NCBI RefSeq assembly: GCF_000715075.1
Contig: NC_134096.1
Coordinates: 68,825,026-68,889,025, forward strand
Source of the DNA: Nicotiana tabacum
Taxonomy: Eukaryota; Streptophyta; Magnoliopsida; Solanales; Solanaceae
DNA: 64,000 bases
Direction: 5' to 3'
Part shown: one piece after another, positions 1 to 10,722 of the stretch
How positions within the stretch are numbered: position 1 is the first letter of the stretch
Layout: every line of letters starts with the position of its first letter
Notes under the pieces: model-generated
Seen by the model: only the letters and a program-made list of their open reading frames with translations
What the model was told of the DNA's origin: nothing
Databases searched by the model: none
Translations under genes and position numbers: made by a program

Positions 1-634
1 ATGAGCATACATATGATGTGTTTCATGTCCTGATATCATTATGATAATGCAATGCTTGTGATGCCGAGATTAGTGTTATTGATATATACCTTGTGATATT
101 TTGTTGGGTTGTGAATATGTTGTTAGGAGTTGTTTTGGTATTACTCTGGCAGGTGGATAGGCCCAATTACAGGGGAGACTCTGCCGAAATTTCTGAAAAA
201 TTTGAGAGTTAGAAATTTTGGGAGATTGATATGTGCGAAAGAAGAGAAAAGTTATGTTATGTGTTCAAGGGTGAATGATCCTAAGCGGGGAAGAATGTAA
301 CACCCCAGAGAAAGTTTTGAAGTACTTCAACACTATCAAGAAAATTGATGTGTGCATAGGCACGAGTTGCTATAGCCAGTTGAGACTAATACCGTGCGTT
401 GTTGTGAAAAATCAGGCCTTTGAAAATGTTTGGAGTGTAAGAAATTGGTCTTAAAGTTTACAAATATGGATAAAAGAAATAAACTCAAATAAGATGATGT
501 TGTCAGGCTTATCTCAAATGCGGTAGCGTGGAATCAATTGTGAGTATATGTGTAAAAGTAAAATCATCAATTTGGTAACCTCAGAATAATTCTTAGAATG
601 TTCGAGGATGAACGTTTGTTTAAGAGGTGGAGAA
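1..634 (+). mobile_element. 3' internal tail of a Ty3/gypsy LTR retrotransposon, cut by the window start
   Basis: There is no open coding frame of note. The stretch ends with the motif TTCGAGGATGAACG (601-614) and a purine-rich polypurine tract (about 621-634) directly before an LTR that starts TGTAATGACC. The same motif, tract and LTR order recurs on the minus strand near 53755-53790, and in variant form at 10691-10722. This is therefore the region between pol and the 3' LTR of a plus-strand gypsy element, probably Del/Tekay-type. The lineage is inferred from the tract and LTR style, since no pol is in view. Confidence 0.7.
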
Positions 635-1463
635 TGTAATGACCCGACTTGTCATTTTAAGAATTAATGCCCCGTTCAGTGGCTTAAGATTTCGAGCAGC
701 TTTGCAATATGTATTATGACCCGCGGGTGTGGTCGAGTTTGATTTAGTGAAGATTCGGAATTAAATTAAAAGAACAATTCTTAATTTGAAGCTTAAATGG
801 AAAGAGTTGACCGGAGAGTTGACTTTTGAGCAAATGATTTCGGAATAGAATTTGATGATGTCAATAGCTCAGTATGGTGATTTTGGACTTAGGAGCGTGT
901 CCGGAAAATTATTTGGAGGTCTGTAGTGGAATTAAGCTTGAAATGCCGAAAGTTGAATTTTTGGAAAGTTTGACCGGGGGGTTGACTTTTTGATATCGGG
1001 TCCGGAATCCGATTCTGGAAACATGAATAGCTTTGTTATGTCAATTATGACTTGTGTGCAAAATTTAAAATCATTCCGAATGATTTGATGTGTTTCGGCA
1101 CAAGATATAGAATTTAAAAGTTCGAAGTTCATAGATTTTGATTTGAGGTGCGATTCGTCGTTTTGATAATGTTTGATGTGATTTAAGAATTTGACTAAGT
1201 TCGTATGTTATTTTAGGACTTTATGGTATATTTGGTTGAGGTCCCGGGAGGCCTCGGGGGAGTTCGGATGCCTAATGGATCGAATTTGGATTCGGAGGAA
1301 GAGCTGAAGCAGCTGGGCATCTGATATGATCACACCTGCACAAAAAAGGGTTGCAGGTGCGAGCTCGCGGATTCGAGGAACTAGTCACAGAAGCGGAAAA
1401 TGCATGGGCTGGCCAGGCACCGCGAGTGCAAAAAATTTTATCGCGGGTGCGAAGCCGCAGGCG

Positions 1464-1590
1464 TGAAGAAATCCATCGCAGGCGTGAAGAAATCCATCGC
1501 AGGCGCAAAGAAATCCATCACAGGTGCGAAACCACGAGTGCGAAGAATTTTACCGCGGGTGCGAAGAAATCACCGCGGGTGCGAAAAGCC
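1464..1590 (+). repeat. 21-bp tandem repeat in the LTR
   Basis: About three copies of a 21-base unit (gcaggcgtgaagaaatccatc and variants) are followed by degenerate ggtgcgaa-type copies. The cluster is much more CpG-rich than the rest of the LTR. Overlapping frames of 97-105 codons across it are produced by the repeat and are not genes. Confidence 0.75.
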
Positions 1591-2831
1591 CTGGACAATA
1601 CAGAATCAGAGGGGTTCCGAGCTTTTGTCATTTTTGGGCATTTCAAGCTCGGGTTGGGCGATTTCTGAGCAAGGTTTTCACGGGAAAACTTGAGGTAAGT
1701 CCCTTATGATTATTTCTACTCCATAATATTAAATTATCAGCGAATAATCCGATTAGATTACATGTTTTTGAGGTGTAAATCGGGGGTTTGAACTTAGGGA
1801 TGTGAAAACAAAAATTTAAGATTTGGAGGTCGAGTTATTATTGGAATTCGATAAAAATGGTATGGTTGAACTCGTATCGGAATGGGTGTTCGGATTTCAT
1901 AAAATATTTATCGGATTCCGAGGGGCGGGCCCCGCCTTGACTTTTGTTGACTTTTTTGGAATAAATTTTTAAGTCGACGCATTATTATCCGGAATTAATT
2001 TCGATGAATTTTAATGAAGTTATATAATTAATTTGGTTAGATTTGAGCGGTCCGGAGGTCAATTCAAGCAAGAAGACGATTTTGGAATATCGGCATAGCT
2101 TCAAAAGGGTAAGTGTCTTGCTTAACCTCGATTGGGGGAATTACCCCTTAGGAATCGAGTCTTATGTGCCATTTGTGAAATGTAAAAAGCCGTGTACGCG
2201 AGGTAACGAGTACGTACTCGGGCTTATATGTGCAAATTTTTATTGAATTAAAGTCTTAGGCATTATTGTGTAGTAATTTGGATAATCGTGGATAATTATT
2301 AAATTATCTATTTGCCATGCCTAAATCCTTGTGGTTGAATTTATTTTTATATGACAATTTGATAAAATTATTACTTGTATATTTATGTGAATTCCGTGAG
2401 TTTGATGGTTAATATTTCTTGGAATTTAATTTCATTATGGATTTTTTCTCTGCAAATAATTAATTAAGCAAGGTTAAGAAAAAATATTAATATAATTATC
2501 TAAATTTGCATTAATGAAGGCTTTGCTTTATGCTGAGTAATTTCTATCTCTATTGATTGTTTTTGGGTGTTATATACATTGTGTGGAGCCTTGGGCTATT
2601 TGATGTGAAATTAATTGATTTTGTTATATCTTTGGAATTTTGTTGTGGCCATTGGGCAAATTGTGATATGAATTGATTTTATTATGTTGCCGTGATAATT
2701 TTACGTGTAAATTATTGTATTGTGTGAGTTATTATTTTGGGGAGATAAGGGTGGCATTTCACCGTTGATATTATGTGGGTATAAGGGTGGCATTTCACTG
2801 TTGTTGTGTTTGTTGGAATATTGTATGGGCG

Positions 2832-2971
2832 GAGCAATAAGGGTGGCTATAAGAGCGATAAGGGTGGCAATAGGAGCGATAAGGGTGGCTATTGATATTG
2901 TCTGGGCGGAGCGATAAGGGTAGCTATAGGAGTGATAAGGGTGGCAATAGGAGCGATAAGGGTGGCTATTG
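2832..2971 (+). repeat. 21-bp tandem repeat (gagcgataagggtggcaatag type)
   Basis: About six copies of a 21-base unit alternate between ggtggcaatag and ggtggctatt endings. A short spacer containing gtctgggcgg separates two groups. Related single copies of ataagggtggcatttcac occur just upstream at 2745-2800. Confidence 0.8.
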
Positions 2972-3151
2972 TCAGGGACGATATGTGATGATGTGGGGTT
3001 GTGGTGTTGATGATTTACATGTGATGTTGTGATTTTATTTTGTTTATTTTTATACCTTGTGCAATTTGTATTGTTGTTGGTAAATTGATAACAATCTGAT
3101 TTATGTTGAAATTGAGAGCATGTGGTTATTGACAGGCGGATTATAAAATAA

Positions 3152-3362
3152 AATGTGGGCACGAGGTGCCGTGAGTAAATAATGAGGATATTTGGCACTT
3201 GAATTGCCCGTGCAGTTGTGTTATGAAATGTTGGCACGTGGCACTGTGATGAAATGATAATAATATTTGGCACGTGAATTGTCCATCCAGTTGTGATATG
3301 AAATGAGGGCACGAGATGCCAGAGAAATATGATGATTTAATTATGGGCACGAGGTGCCGTGG
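3152..3362 (+). repeat. Interspersed ggcacgaggtgcc partial palindromes
   Basis: Five or six copies of a near-palindromic motif (ggcacgaggtgcc, ggcacgtggca and decayed forms) are spaced by AT-rich stretches containing gatatgaaatga-type sequence. A further AT-rich set of gaaagatatttatt-like repeats follows at about 3470-3630. Both lie inside the LTR. Confidence 0.6.
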
Positions 3363-4219
3363 AAATATGAAAAATGGGCTGAGACCCGTATTTATGAAAA
3401 ATATAAAATGGGCTCATACCCGTATTTTTATGATTTTAAAACGAGGTGTCGCATGGTAACTCTTTAATCGAAAGAATTATATTCAAAATATTTATTTGAA
3501 AGGATTTTTATTCAAGAAGAATTATTTGAAAGATCTTTATTTGAAAGATATTTATTCGACGAAATTATATTTGAAAAAGAGTTTTATTCGTAAGAATTAT
3601 ATGTGAAAGATATTTAATTGAAGAACTTGATTTAACTGGGTGTATTTGTATTTATTAATTGTTGAGCGATAATAAATGGTGATTTTATTGTCTTACTGTG
3701 CATATCATTGGTTGTTTTATGTTACCTTGATGTTATTTGTTTTCTATTATTTTGTATATTATATTGCACAGGTTATTAGACTAGTGAGTGTCTTGACTAT
3801 ACCTCGTCTCTACTCCATTGAAAACATCTTGATACTTACTGGGTACCGACCGTGGTGTACTCATACTGCACTTCTGCATATTTTTGTACAGAGCCAGGTA
3901 TTGAAAATATCGGACTTGAGCAGAGTTAAAGCGAGATCGTAAGGATTCAAAGTAGAGCTGCTTGGTCGTCGCAGTCCCTTGGGGTCTTTTCATTTCATTG
4001 CACTGTTAATTTGTAATCAAACAGTATTGCATATTCGGTCATCGTGATCATTCCATGTATTCAGTTAGAGTTCGAGACTCAGTACTACCAGTCTTGGGAG
4101 GTTGTATTTTTTTTATATTTGTTTCGATGTTATTTTTGATTACTTATTTAATTAAAAAATGGCTTCAAAAACGTAACTGAAATCGGCTAACGCTGAAGTA
4201 AAATTAAAGATAAGCATAT

Positions 4220-7213
4220 TGTTACACCCCTTATTTTCGTACGTGGGAGTACATCATAAATCAATTGATGTAAGCTCAGAAATGAGATCGTCTTTTAAAG
4301 TACATAAAGTAAGTTAATCATGTTACCTTGGAGGTTACAAATATTTAAGATCATGGATAACAACTACCAAGAGGGTTGTAAGGCTTAGGAGCTAAGCAAA
4401 TTGAAGAAAATAAGTTTCGTCGAATGTCGACAAGTTGAGAATATTATAACATATACTTTTGGGGTGATACTAGGGTTCTTAACGTAATAAGGAGGTTATG
4501 TTATGAGTTATTTTAGTCGTATGGTAGTCGTGTGTTACATTTTGAAGTCAAGTGAGGTTTGGAACAAAAGTTGGCAAAGGTCATCACAAGTTACATTCAT
4601 AATGTGCTGAATATTAGGTCAAATATAGCAGAACTTTTCTCCTAATATACTTGGAATTACAGGATGATCTACATATCAAATTGAATATTTACGAGTCTAG
4701 TTTCTAACGCATTAAATCGTTTGTCGATACGACATCGGAGTAGAGAGATATTTATAGTTTTACGAGACTGCGCAGACTACATAGGTGACAAGTAGGTGGG
4801 TCACTAAAGCTTTTTGAGCAATACCTTTCGTGTGTTCTATGAGGTCTTTTGGGGAAATATTATATACCCAATTAAAGGTCTTGGAAGGTAGTTTCTAAGA
4901 CTTTTAACCGTTTGTTCATACCACATACGGATAAAAAGATATAAGTATTGGAAGAAGGTCCAATGCTAGGGTGCCAAGTAGCACCTTTTTGACGTTTCAA
5001 CAAAATGGATATTTATATCCCTTATGTCGTCTCTTTCTTCATTTTTCCAGAAATCACGACCAAATAAGACCTATAAACTTACCCTTAAGTTCTCTACAAG
5101 GGTTTCAAAGAATATTAACATCACGGATACGAAATCAAGAAGCGATAATATTAGAACGATCCCTACGATGTAAGTATCGCTATACCGCCTCTCTTTTTCT
5201 TTGTAGTTTGAGTTTTGGAAGGTATCTAGTAGTTAACAAATACCTACTTTCTGTATTTAAGATTTTAAATATCAAGAAAGGTTGATAAATTCGTTTCTTA
5301 ATAGTTAGCACTCACGGGACGGTGATCGGAAGTCGTGAGTTCGAGTTATTCAACTTGTAGTGGACTGTTTTGTGGGTTATTTCGTGTTGTTTTTGGGCAG
5401 TCTATTTTGCTATTGTTTAATGGAGTTTTGGAGGAGAAATTATGCGGAGAACACCACATAATGGAGAAATGGTGGATTAGTCATTCTTTGTAACATTTTC
5501 GGGGTGTTTGACACTATTATAGTTGTCGTTTTGGGTATGAAGTGATTAGGGTGTGTTGGGCTATTGTAACCTAAATATAACATGGATTTCGACTTGAATC
5601 CACGGTAGGAGGTAATTATATTATGTTCTTGCATGTGATTAAGTTTATCTTGATGTTGATTAAGTTAAATGGATGGGCTAGACATGAACTAGTGAATAAA
5701 ATTGCTAATTGAGGATAGTTGGAGTAGTGGATTGTGTTCTTTATTATAAATATATGGTATAAGGCTGGAATCATTGATGAATGACTTCATTATCATATTA
5801 ATGATACCGTTAAGTTAAATTAAGAAGTCTATAAGGGGTGATATGGGGTATACAGTTTTCAATCGGAGCTTGCTGCTCGTCGTGAAGTAGTTGTGACTTG
5901 TTGTTGTTACATGGTGTCTTGTTATTGATAATTATGTATTGATGGATTGCTCTAGTCATTGTTGTTGGTATATGGTATTGGAGGAGGCTCTTGTTACATC
6001 GGAGATGCTGCCCAAATTTATATAAGCGAGCTACTAGTTTAAGTTGCGGAGTTAGCCTTTACTCAACACTGATTTTGAATCTCTTTATGCTATGGTAGAT
6101 TGAGTTGAGTTGTTTGCATGATCCATATGATGCAACTAAAAGAGCAAGAACGCACCTTTCACAAATGATTCTATTCTTAGAAGTACTAGGGGTGCCTATG
6201 TTCTTGATTCCCCATGTGTCCTATTATTCTATCGTCTGTTCATTGGTCTCAGAAAATACGTAAGTTGATAAATTTTATTTCATGATATTAACCGAAGGCA
6301 TATTGATCTCATGACATTCCGAGAAATCTTATTGACTTATTTCATTATGCATTGCATTCATTTATACATGTATATTGATCCATAACCATATGACATTATA
6401 TACGCGTATAGTATATGTATATGTGGTATGGGGAAAGGTTATGGCGTTATATTCGCACCACCACATAATCTGCTGGTCTACGTTGATGATTTCGCCCACA
6501 GAGGCCGAGGTGATATGATGGGATGCCCTCAGAGGCTTAATGATATTATGTACGCACATTCCTATGCATGATGTGACATTTATATGCATATGCATGACAT
6601 TATAAATGTTTCATGATTCACAGAGCTATTCAGACTTACAGGTTGAGTTCTTTACTCTATGTTTCTTTCAATTCTTTTATATACTGCTTTCATGCCTTAC
6701 ATTCTCAGTACTTTATTTGTACTGACGTCCCTTTTGTTCATGCCCGCAGGTTCCGATAGGCAGGTTGAGAGTCCTCCTAGTAGGCTATCAGCTTAGCGGA
6801 AGGTGTTGGTGCACTCCACTTGCTCCGGAGTTGCCTATTTGGTCAGTATGATTTGGACATGTATTAATTGGTATGGCGGGACCGTGTCCCGATCTTTATG
6901 ATGTTTATGTACTCTTAGAGGCTTGTAGACAGATGTCATATTTATGGATACTTGTATGGCCTTGTCGGCCTATATTTTGACTGTACAAATAATCATGTCG
7001 GCCTTACAGGCCCGTATGTCACATGTATAAGTTTCTCTATCATGTTGGGTCGTCCTATGTCTAGTACTACCTTATTTTTTATTCTGCTTATCTCATAACG
7101 TCACTTCTGACCCATTTACCCATGATGGTACGATAATAAAGATATATTACATTGATGCTCGGTTAGGTAAGGCACTGGGTTCCCGTCACGACCCATCGAT
7201 TTGGGTCATGACA
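4220..7213 (+). repeat. 5' LTR of the LARD-like element
   Basis: It runs from TGTTACACCCC to ...GGTCATGACA, 2994 bp. Relative to the right LTR it lacks about 70 bp near 6115 and about 20 bp near 6740. This side is probably the deleted one in the second case, because the right copy keeps a longer cttggggacgctgc segment. The weak 104-codon frame at 4971-5285 has a counterpart in the other LTR and is not a gene. Confidence 0.9.
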
Positions 7214-7217
7214 AATA

Positions 7218-7229
7218 TGGTATCAGAGC
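7218..7229 (+). other. Primer binding site, initiator tRNA-Met type
   Basis: TGGTATCAGAGC lies four bases after the LTR end. It is complementary to the 3' end of plant initiator tRNA-Met, the usual primer of many gypsy and copia elements. Confidence 0.9.
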
Positions 7230-10200
7230 AGTTCTATCCTAGGGAGTCTACAAGCCGTGTCTAGTAGAGTCTTGTTTATGGGTGTGTTGTGCACCACACT
7301 TATAAGCAGGAGGCTACAGGGAATTTAGGACTATCACTCTTTCTTCTTACTCTAGATCGTGTGGTAGAGCTCAGTTATAAATGTTCACAATCCTAAATTC
7401 TATTTTATTTTTAATACAACAATATCTATATCCAGCAAGACAGTTGGTAATAGATTGAATATGACTGTGGAAGAGTTGAGTAAGAGGAACTCGATTTTGC
7501 ATCATGCTTATGATGAGTAAATGTAAGGTCTTCAGCAGATCATGTGTATACTAAGATGTGTAATCTTCTTGATAAGGAACCCTAAGGCATGAATATCGAT
7601 CCATCCATATGGTAAAAAGGAACGAGAGAATCAAAAAGTAGATACAAGTTTCAACAAGTAAAAGAAGCAAGGTGAAGAAGGATACGAGGTACCTAGTTAG
7701 TGAAGATTATCAGTATTTATAATTCAGACAAAGAAATATAAGCATTCATTTTGAGTTACTTTTAACAGTAACATAGTATATACACTTGACCACACCCATC
7801 TCAGTTATGCCCTACGAGGGCTAACAGATATAGTTTAAGAGAATGATGGGATATCAGGATCCAACTGGGGTTAGAGTAACCCAAAATTGTGGATGGATTG
7901 TTATCATTAGCTCACATTTCCGAAGGATATTGCAAACGTGGTAATAGTTCTCCTTGTGAGACACCCGGATGGTGCACTCTAGAATAAAACGGTCAGATAT
8001 GAATACTAGAATGTACAGAAAATTCAGAAGATAGGCACTTAAATCATAGAATGGATAAATATTTACTTTATTATGACTCTCGTCCCTAGGAAAAAAGAGA
8101 ATGTTAGGCGTCCCAAAGAGCCAGTTAGATGAAGCAAGGGGAGCTATAAGTGAAAGAATGTTTTGTTGAAGTTTTTAGAATAAGGTGATATATAGAAATA
8201 TTAGCAGGAGAATAAGAAGAGAATAAATAAAGCATTATGAGTAAGATGTGAAAAATTAGTGATAACGGTAAATCAAAATATGACAGGATGACAGAGTCTA
8301 TAGTCAAGGGAAGGAAAAGACAAGAGGTGACAGGTCTTGAGACAATAAAAGAGTATAAGCCATAAAATCATGTCCCCATTTCGAGAAATGAGTTGGTGAC
8401 TCGTACGTAATCACCATAAGGAAAAGTTAGACCCCCAGAATAATAGAAATTAGTATGAGCTAGTGAATAAGATAAACTGAACATGAATTCGGGACCAAAG
8501 GATTTGATAATAGTCGACATCGTGAGAATTTCACAGATCGCGTTCCGGCAATAATAGAATGGACAACATAAGAATAACCTTTAAAGGTCATTCAGGAAGA
8601 AGATTTCCTAAAGCAAGCACTATGAGCAGAGTTAATCTTAAGGGACTAAGTGTGCCAGTTACACTAGGTGTCACCTTCGTGCGTAAGAAATTCAGTTATC
8701 CTTGGTACAGAAGGGTTACCGCAAGATGAGTAAGATGTCAATGAAGATCTGAAAAGACGCCAAAGATGATGAGGCGAAAGGAATGAGATTGCATTTATTC
8801 AGATCCCACGGATATGCTACGACCCTAGAACATTATGCAAGAACGACACCGGGGAGAGGAAGTAAAGATTCCTGCCTGGGATGTTATTGATAAATAAGTG
8901 CGAATAAACACTAGATACATAATGAGCCAATGCGAGAGGTAAGTTCAAACAAAGGACATATCCCAAGGGAGATTACGCGGAATATAGATATGAGAATAGA
9001 CCAACGAGTAGTTAGTAGTTTATTCACGAAGAGTTTAGTTATGGCTAGACAAGAGGATACATATAAATCAATAGATTATGCAAGATAAATACAGTGAAAC
9101 CCAACATAGGGAATTCAGTCTCGCAAATATGATGACATCATGATCCTTGAGAAATATTCAGATAGGACTTGGGGTTGTTAAAGGTACCGTATAAGTTTTA
9201 CAGAAATAAAAGGCAGTGTCACTGAGAAGACAGTAAAAAATTTCAGTTCAGAAGCAACCCTACAAGTACAAGGGCGCAAAGGTAAGTAACTAAGGATAAT
9301 TATAGGCGAGTAAGAACATAAAATATTCTTTCGGGTATACGATGCAATAAGCTCACAACTTTACAGGAGTCAAAGGGTCTCCCTTAAGTACTACAAAGAA
9401 AGACTAACTGAGGAAATAAGGAAGAAGGCTTCAACTTAAGCATAGTAACATAAAGAAGAAATGGTAACAACAATCTCGCTACAACATTGTATCTACTCCA
9501 TAAGAAAGTGGCACCTATCATGGCTAATGAACGGGAAGAAGAAAAAAAAATCAAAATGTGATATTTGAGATCATATGAGTTATAGGAAATTTCAGTATTC
9601 GTGGGCAATGAGATATGCAATGTATTCATGCAATAAGTGGTAGAATGACCAGGAAAAATAATTGCTTATGTTTAAAGGCAACTCAGAAGGCACGAATGGA
9701 AATCTATGGTGCTAGCAAGTTAAAGTAAGATTGCGAGTAGTATGAATAGATATGTGTAGGTCGCAAGCTAAAGTATCATAGAGAGAAAAGGGTTTAGGTA
9801 GATAGGAGTAAGGATAAGTAAAGATGAGTGAGAAGGTGATAAGAATAGGTAAGGCCTCGGGAGTAAGCCCATCAAAATAAGAGAGCTGATGGTTTCTGTA
9901 AGTTATATAAAGCTCAGTATAACTTGAATTGACTCGGAGGAGTCTAAGACTATGAGAAATTAGAAGAGATGAAATGCTGCCCCGATAGTAGAATAAGGGT
10001 GTAATTGTGATAGATAAAAGGATGACGTTTAGGCCTTTGATTGAGTAATGATTTTGAGAAAAAAGGATTTCATGAATTGCACTGGATTAGAACCCATATG
10101 ATGAATCACGTTGGGATGCTATGAAATACGGTTATTGAAGTATAGTATTTTCCCTAGGTGGATCAGGCAAATCACTTCAAATATTCCCCGATGAGACGTG

Positions 10201-10708
10201 ATCCCTAGTGACAAGGTATTACGTAAGAGGTTTCAAGTTATCAGTCGTAGATTATAGATCAATATTAAGGTGAATCGACAATAGAGGGGTAGTGGTTCCA
10301 AAGTATGAGATGAGATTAGGTCGTCATTATTAAGATGAACGATAATTAGGAAGCATTAAAGGACTTAGATTTATACATATACGATAAGCAGCAAGAGAGT
10401 AACCTTGAGTTAGGTAGCAGACCTTGGTAACAATAAATCGAAGTAAGAGTTATGGTATAGTATGGAGGAAAAATGAGATAAAAGTCGCATAGTAACTTAC
10501 AAGTTCAGTGTCGTACATGCTACATGATAGAAGGTAACAACAGTTACGAGATTGAAAAGATTCCAACCACAAGTCGTGGTGTGAGAAAGAGGCCTAAAGG
10601 GGGGAATGCCCTGACCTTTGAATTTATTCACAAGATAGTTGCCTAGATGGCAAGGATAGGTTATGATACTGATAGGCAAATCAGTAAACATTCGAGGACG
10701 AATGTTCC
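7230..10708 (+). other. Non-coding, purine-rich interior of the LARD-like element
   Basis: About 3.5 kb with stop codons throughout all six frames; the longest frames are 60-80 codons and resemble nothing I recognise. The plus strand is rich in A and G (many aagataag, gagaa, gtaaga runs). The first part contains gtgtctagtagagtcttg, which also occurs in the leader of the minus-strand element at 50447-61461, so the two leaders share ancestry. Function unknown; presumably packaging and reverse-transcription signals. Confidence 0.6.
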
Positions 10709-10722
10709 AAAGGGGGGAATGA
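10709..10722 (+). other. Polypurine tract
   Basis: AAAGGGGGGAATGA directly precedes the right LTR. The sequence attcgaggacgaatg lies just upstream, as in the gypsy elements at 601 and, on the minus strand, near 53790. Confidence 0.8.

Larger units (their letters stand above)
635..4214 (+). mobile_element. 3' LTR of the gypsy element, truncated at its 3' end
   Basis: The LTR begins TGTAATGACCCG at 635, straight after the polypurine tract. It carries the block found in the other LTRs here: a gttgactttttgatatcgg-type stretch, then tgacttgtgtgcaaaattt, then ggtttcggca-type sequence. It should end in GTGACA followed by a primer site, but that ending is missing. Sequence resembling the last part of the family stops at about 4200, next to the CATAT flank of the following element, and does not resume after 13800. 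The LTR was therefore probably shortened before that element landed beside it. It contains three internal repeat clusters, listed separately. Confidence 0.65.

Noticed and set aside
1351..1709. Three overlapping plus-strand frames rich in Arg/Glu or Gly/Ala
   Set aside because: They read the same 21-bp repeat in different frames.
2701..3312. Minus-strand open frame of 203 codons
   Set aside because: It lies antisense to the LTR's simple repeats (gataagggtggc, ggcacgaggtgcc) and its His/Thr/Ser/Ile-rich composition is explained by them.
4971..5285. Frame of 104 codons with a similar frame of 111 codons at 11430-11765
   Set aside because: These are the two LTR copies of one element. Similarity reflects LTR identity, and there is no domain or start context.
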